Shown: piece after piece, positions 62,901 through 64,000 of the stretch | Numbering within the stretch: position 1 is the stretch's first letter | Layout: every line of letters starts with the position of its first letter | NCBI RefSeq assembly: GCF_030408375.1 | Contig: NZ_CP046530.1 | Location: 2,232,001 to 2,296,000 of the forward strand | Length of the DNA stretch: 64,000 nt | Direction of reading: 5' to 3' | DNA from: Corynebacterium afermentans subsp. lipophilum | GTDB lineage: Bacteria; Actinomycetota; Actinomycetes; Mycobacteriales; Mycobacteriaceae | Translations under genes and position numbers: made by a program | The notes under the pieces: generated by a model | The model's database searches: none | What the model was told of the DNA's origin: nothing | What the model saw: only the letters and a program-made list of their open reading frames with translations

Positions 62901-64000
62901 GAGTTGCCGGTGAGACGCCCGGCGCGACCCACACGTTGCACGTACGAGGAGACGGTGGTGGGCAGCGAGGCGAGCATAACCGTGGACAGGTCGCCGATGT
63001 CGATGCCCATCTCCAGCGTCGGCGTTGCCACCAGCACGTTCGGCGCGTTCGGTGCCTCAGCGCCACCGCGGAACGCCCGCTCGAGCGCGAGGCGTTCCTC
63101 CTTCGGGATCAACCCGGTGTGCTCGCGTGCCACCACCGCGCGCGGGTTGGTGGAGGTGTACAGCTGCGAGTAGTAATTCGCCTCGATCGGCTCCTCTTCG
63201 AGCTCGCCGGGGCAGCCGGGCGTGGGGCACGGCAGGCCCTGAAGCAGCGAGCGCAGTTGCCTATCGACGCCTAACGGTGCATGACACACCCCACACTGCA
63301 ACATCGCAGGTTCACCTTCACCAGCCACCACCACCTGCTGCGACGCAATGGCGTACATCGTGCCGCCGGTGTCCGTGGACACGGCCATGAGCACCTCGCG
63401 CCGGGCGAGCTCGCGGAACACGTTGGTGAGCACCGTCGCCGCGTCGTGGGTGCCGATCCCCAGAACCTTGGAAGTCCACCGGGCGTAGCGCCCGCGCGGG
63501 CTGCCCAGCGGGGTCACACCGCGGTCCTTGTCATCTACCGCCGGCCCGGAGCGCGGGAACTCCGGCGCGCCCCCCTTGGCAAACCGGCGCATGCCACGCG
63601 CCTTGGCGTAGCGGTTGTGCAGACGCCACGTGTTGCCGTCGTCCTGGAGGTAAGACTTGAACATTGGCGTGTATACGCCGCCGCGTGCGCGCACCTGCTC
63701 CAACAGTCCGCGCATCCAGCGCAGCCGCACCTGCGGGTCGGTGGCGTCCACCACCTCGAATAAGCCGCTATCGATGCTGCGCAGCGCCTCTTCCGCCGCC
63801 TCGAGCAGCACCGCGTCATCCACATCCACCCGCGGTGTGAGCGCACCGGTGGACACGAGGGAACGCGGCAGGTCCGCTTGCTGGCCGAACTCGAGCGCCG
63901 CGTCCAGCTCAAGGCGCTCCAGCACCGCCGCGGTGGCCGCACGCCGGGACGCGTCGTCAGCGTCCTTCTCCCAGAACGCGCGGAACGTGGGCGTCTCCGC
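59918..64000 (-). CDS. Giant SF2 helicase with DUF1998-type zinc region (partial at N-terminus)
   Basis: About 1360 C-terminal residues lie in the window; the frame is open to the right edge. The second RecA domain has VLVATPTLEMGIDIGDLSTV and YVQRVGRAGR (motif VI). It contains a zinc ribbon (CGVCHAPLG...CPTPGC). A long DUF1998/MZB-like region has CPECSY, CPSCGAD, CNYCGH, HDNVPGGTGYL and CACQDDERLACPDCLLPY. The tail (YTRPDFLFQ...RPVAVYTDG) may be a PD-(D/E)XK nuclease-like fold. Similar regions occur in MrfA and in DISARM DrmA/DrmB. Paired with the UvrD-like gene, it suggests a DNA repair or phage-defence complex. Confidence 0.82.
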   Translation of the reverse strand, partial: AETPTFRAFWEKDADDASRRAATAAVLERLELDAALEFGQQADLPRSLVSTGALTPRVDVDDAVLLEAAEEALRSIDSGLFEVVDATDPQVRLRWMRGLLEQVRARGGVYTPMFKSYLQDDGNTWRLHNRYAKARGMRRFAKGGAPEFPRSGPAVDDKDRGVTPLGSPRGRYARWTSKVLGIGTHDAATVLTNVFRELARREVLMAVSTDTGGTMYAIASQQVVVAGEGEPAMLQCGVCHAPLGVDRQLRSLLQGLPCPTPGCPGELEEEPIEANYYSQLYTSTNPRAVVAREHTGLIPKEERLALERAFRGGAEAPNAPNVLVATPTLEMGIDIGDLSTVMLASLPTTVSSYVQRVGRAGRLTGNSLVLAFVQGRGSTLPKLNQPLSVIAGTVVPPVAFLSATEILRRQTTAYLVDTLSFRNNGLEVKYSRDVFSTRKVSLVEVLGEDIAAGVEDRVDAFLATVAGSVDAATVDGVRAWACGQGPDSLTGEMERTRRLWDSEVKAFTARLSTLQDQLSALDAKVDPNAGTENADAELERDKRSTKAAYHRTAKDLNDILLGEHWISSMERYGLLPNFTLLDDAVELSVVVSQLNPTTMQIDPDSFELSRGVSSALHELAPGNTFYARGIAATVDAVEVGFNGADIERWRLCPECSYAEPVREGAAAGACPSCGADTFADNGQVLDTVRMRRVSAEVDRGNALIDDSRDDRRELNYHTALSFSVPEGGHGGKWFLSQGFGAEYLRYVNLSWFNLGRGPAMKRIFANAEIDAPMFTVCNYCGHLDSQKGTNSKWDHRPWCPKRNAREEESVTVALSRTLQTQGVLLHVPVMLTAGDKATIPSLTAAIKLGFKEVLGGDPDHLGVVTVRVPDDRGGTVEALLMHDNVPGGTGYLSQFASPEDVRRLLEKAFTKVAECACQDDERLACPDCLLPYTRWQQIDVTSRAAAERALRAILTNQDHPSAETDPLQVAWEPQTEAPQLDQSSNLEVRFREMLREALEARHATVKDIANAGGVEWHITFSSGEEWSMREQHDYGYTRPDFLFQHRRNPLVRPVAVYTDGAAFHFSPQHYRFPSDIQKRNSLHFGDKQILPWNVTDAGLDWFAQEVEVGAAAPTWVSEDAEERTRNMEGIGNNEIAFLKASPITQLLTYLAEPNRASYALMDEALLRMLSGSLRPSRIPGGACLTFRSEVHFDGTLADGAVALRHLHVDATEPGSITTDNWRDFLRFANIMWLANNAVTVAVGDGEMVGQPEVVDKQSAVEAAVGGLWAEAIEEFEDEADVAAALRTLVDAGAAATEEIGEEIGSIPTAVSWTELRIALLIEQDASYTDAEAKLREQGWTLLYPDTLSPETIPAALLGKE

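Noticed and set aside
57575..64000. Cas3 or type I-D helicase
   Set aside because: No HD nuclease, no other cas genes and no array; the DUF1998-like region points elsewhere.
1..64000. tRNA, rRNA or riboswitch genes
   Set aside because: I saw no cloverleaf-like sequence with a TTCRANY-type loop and no known riboswitch core; a covariance-model scan (tRNAscan-SE, Rfam) would be decisive.

Overview
The window is a high-GC actinobacterial chromosome segment, almost certainly from a Corynebacterium. The evidence is the clustering of a class A PBP (ponA), a GT87-type membrane glycosyltransferase, rpsF, ssb, rplI and dnaB; a DUF5318-like gene beside ponA; what looks like the chrSA/hrtBA heme locus of corynebacteria; and many genes whose -10 hexamer sits 6-8 nt before the start codon, as expected for leaderless mRNAs. 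No rRNA, tRNA or CRISPR array was seen.

Layout. 1-9 kb: end of a Cu(I) ATPase, a lipoprotein, dnaB with a cluster of DnaA-box-like sites upstream, a RecQ-like helicase, two tandem small ATPases, a VapBC module with a perfect operator palindrome, and a secreted serine protease. 9-15.5 kb: rplI, ssb, rpsF, GT87 transferase, ponA and a zinc-ribbon protein. 15.5-23.7 kb: MarR regulator, Usp protein, TrhO, DUF1846 protein, Nei glycosylase, Nnr and a flavin monooxygenase-like protein. 24-36.8 kb: secreted and membrane proteins, an MFS exporter, hrtBA-chrSA, a DcuC-like carrier, a pRiA4b ORF3-like protein, DUF202 pair, VanZ and an AcuI-like reductase. 37-49.4 kb: leuS, two paralogous HAAAP amino-acid permeases, a large surface phosphoesterase, PitA and an unannotated-looking 38-residue peptide gene with its own promoter and terminator.

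49.4-55.6 kb is an accessory, decaying region: a HigBA module whose toxin seems cut at its 5' end, a LysE exporter, an IS21-family element with a perfect 7-bp target duplication that splits a gene, several gene remnants, and copies of a dispersed repeat sitting at the breakpoints. 55.6-64 kb holds a GIY-YIG protein, an unknown protein with HEPN-like features, a UvrD-type helicase fused to a RelE/HigB-like N-terminus, and a very large DUF1998-type helicase that runs off the right edge. The last two form an operon and are the best candidate for a less-described DNA-processing or defence system.

The strongest unexplained signals are non-coding: (1) four intergenic elements, each exactly 76 bp, with the same internal decamer CGACCTGGGG at the same offset but different inverted ends; (2) a decamer C(C/T)TATCGACG found 22 times on both strands, against about 0.24 expected for random equal-base sequence; (3) a dispersed repeat tied to gene truncations.
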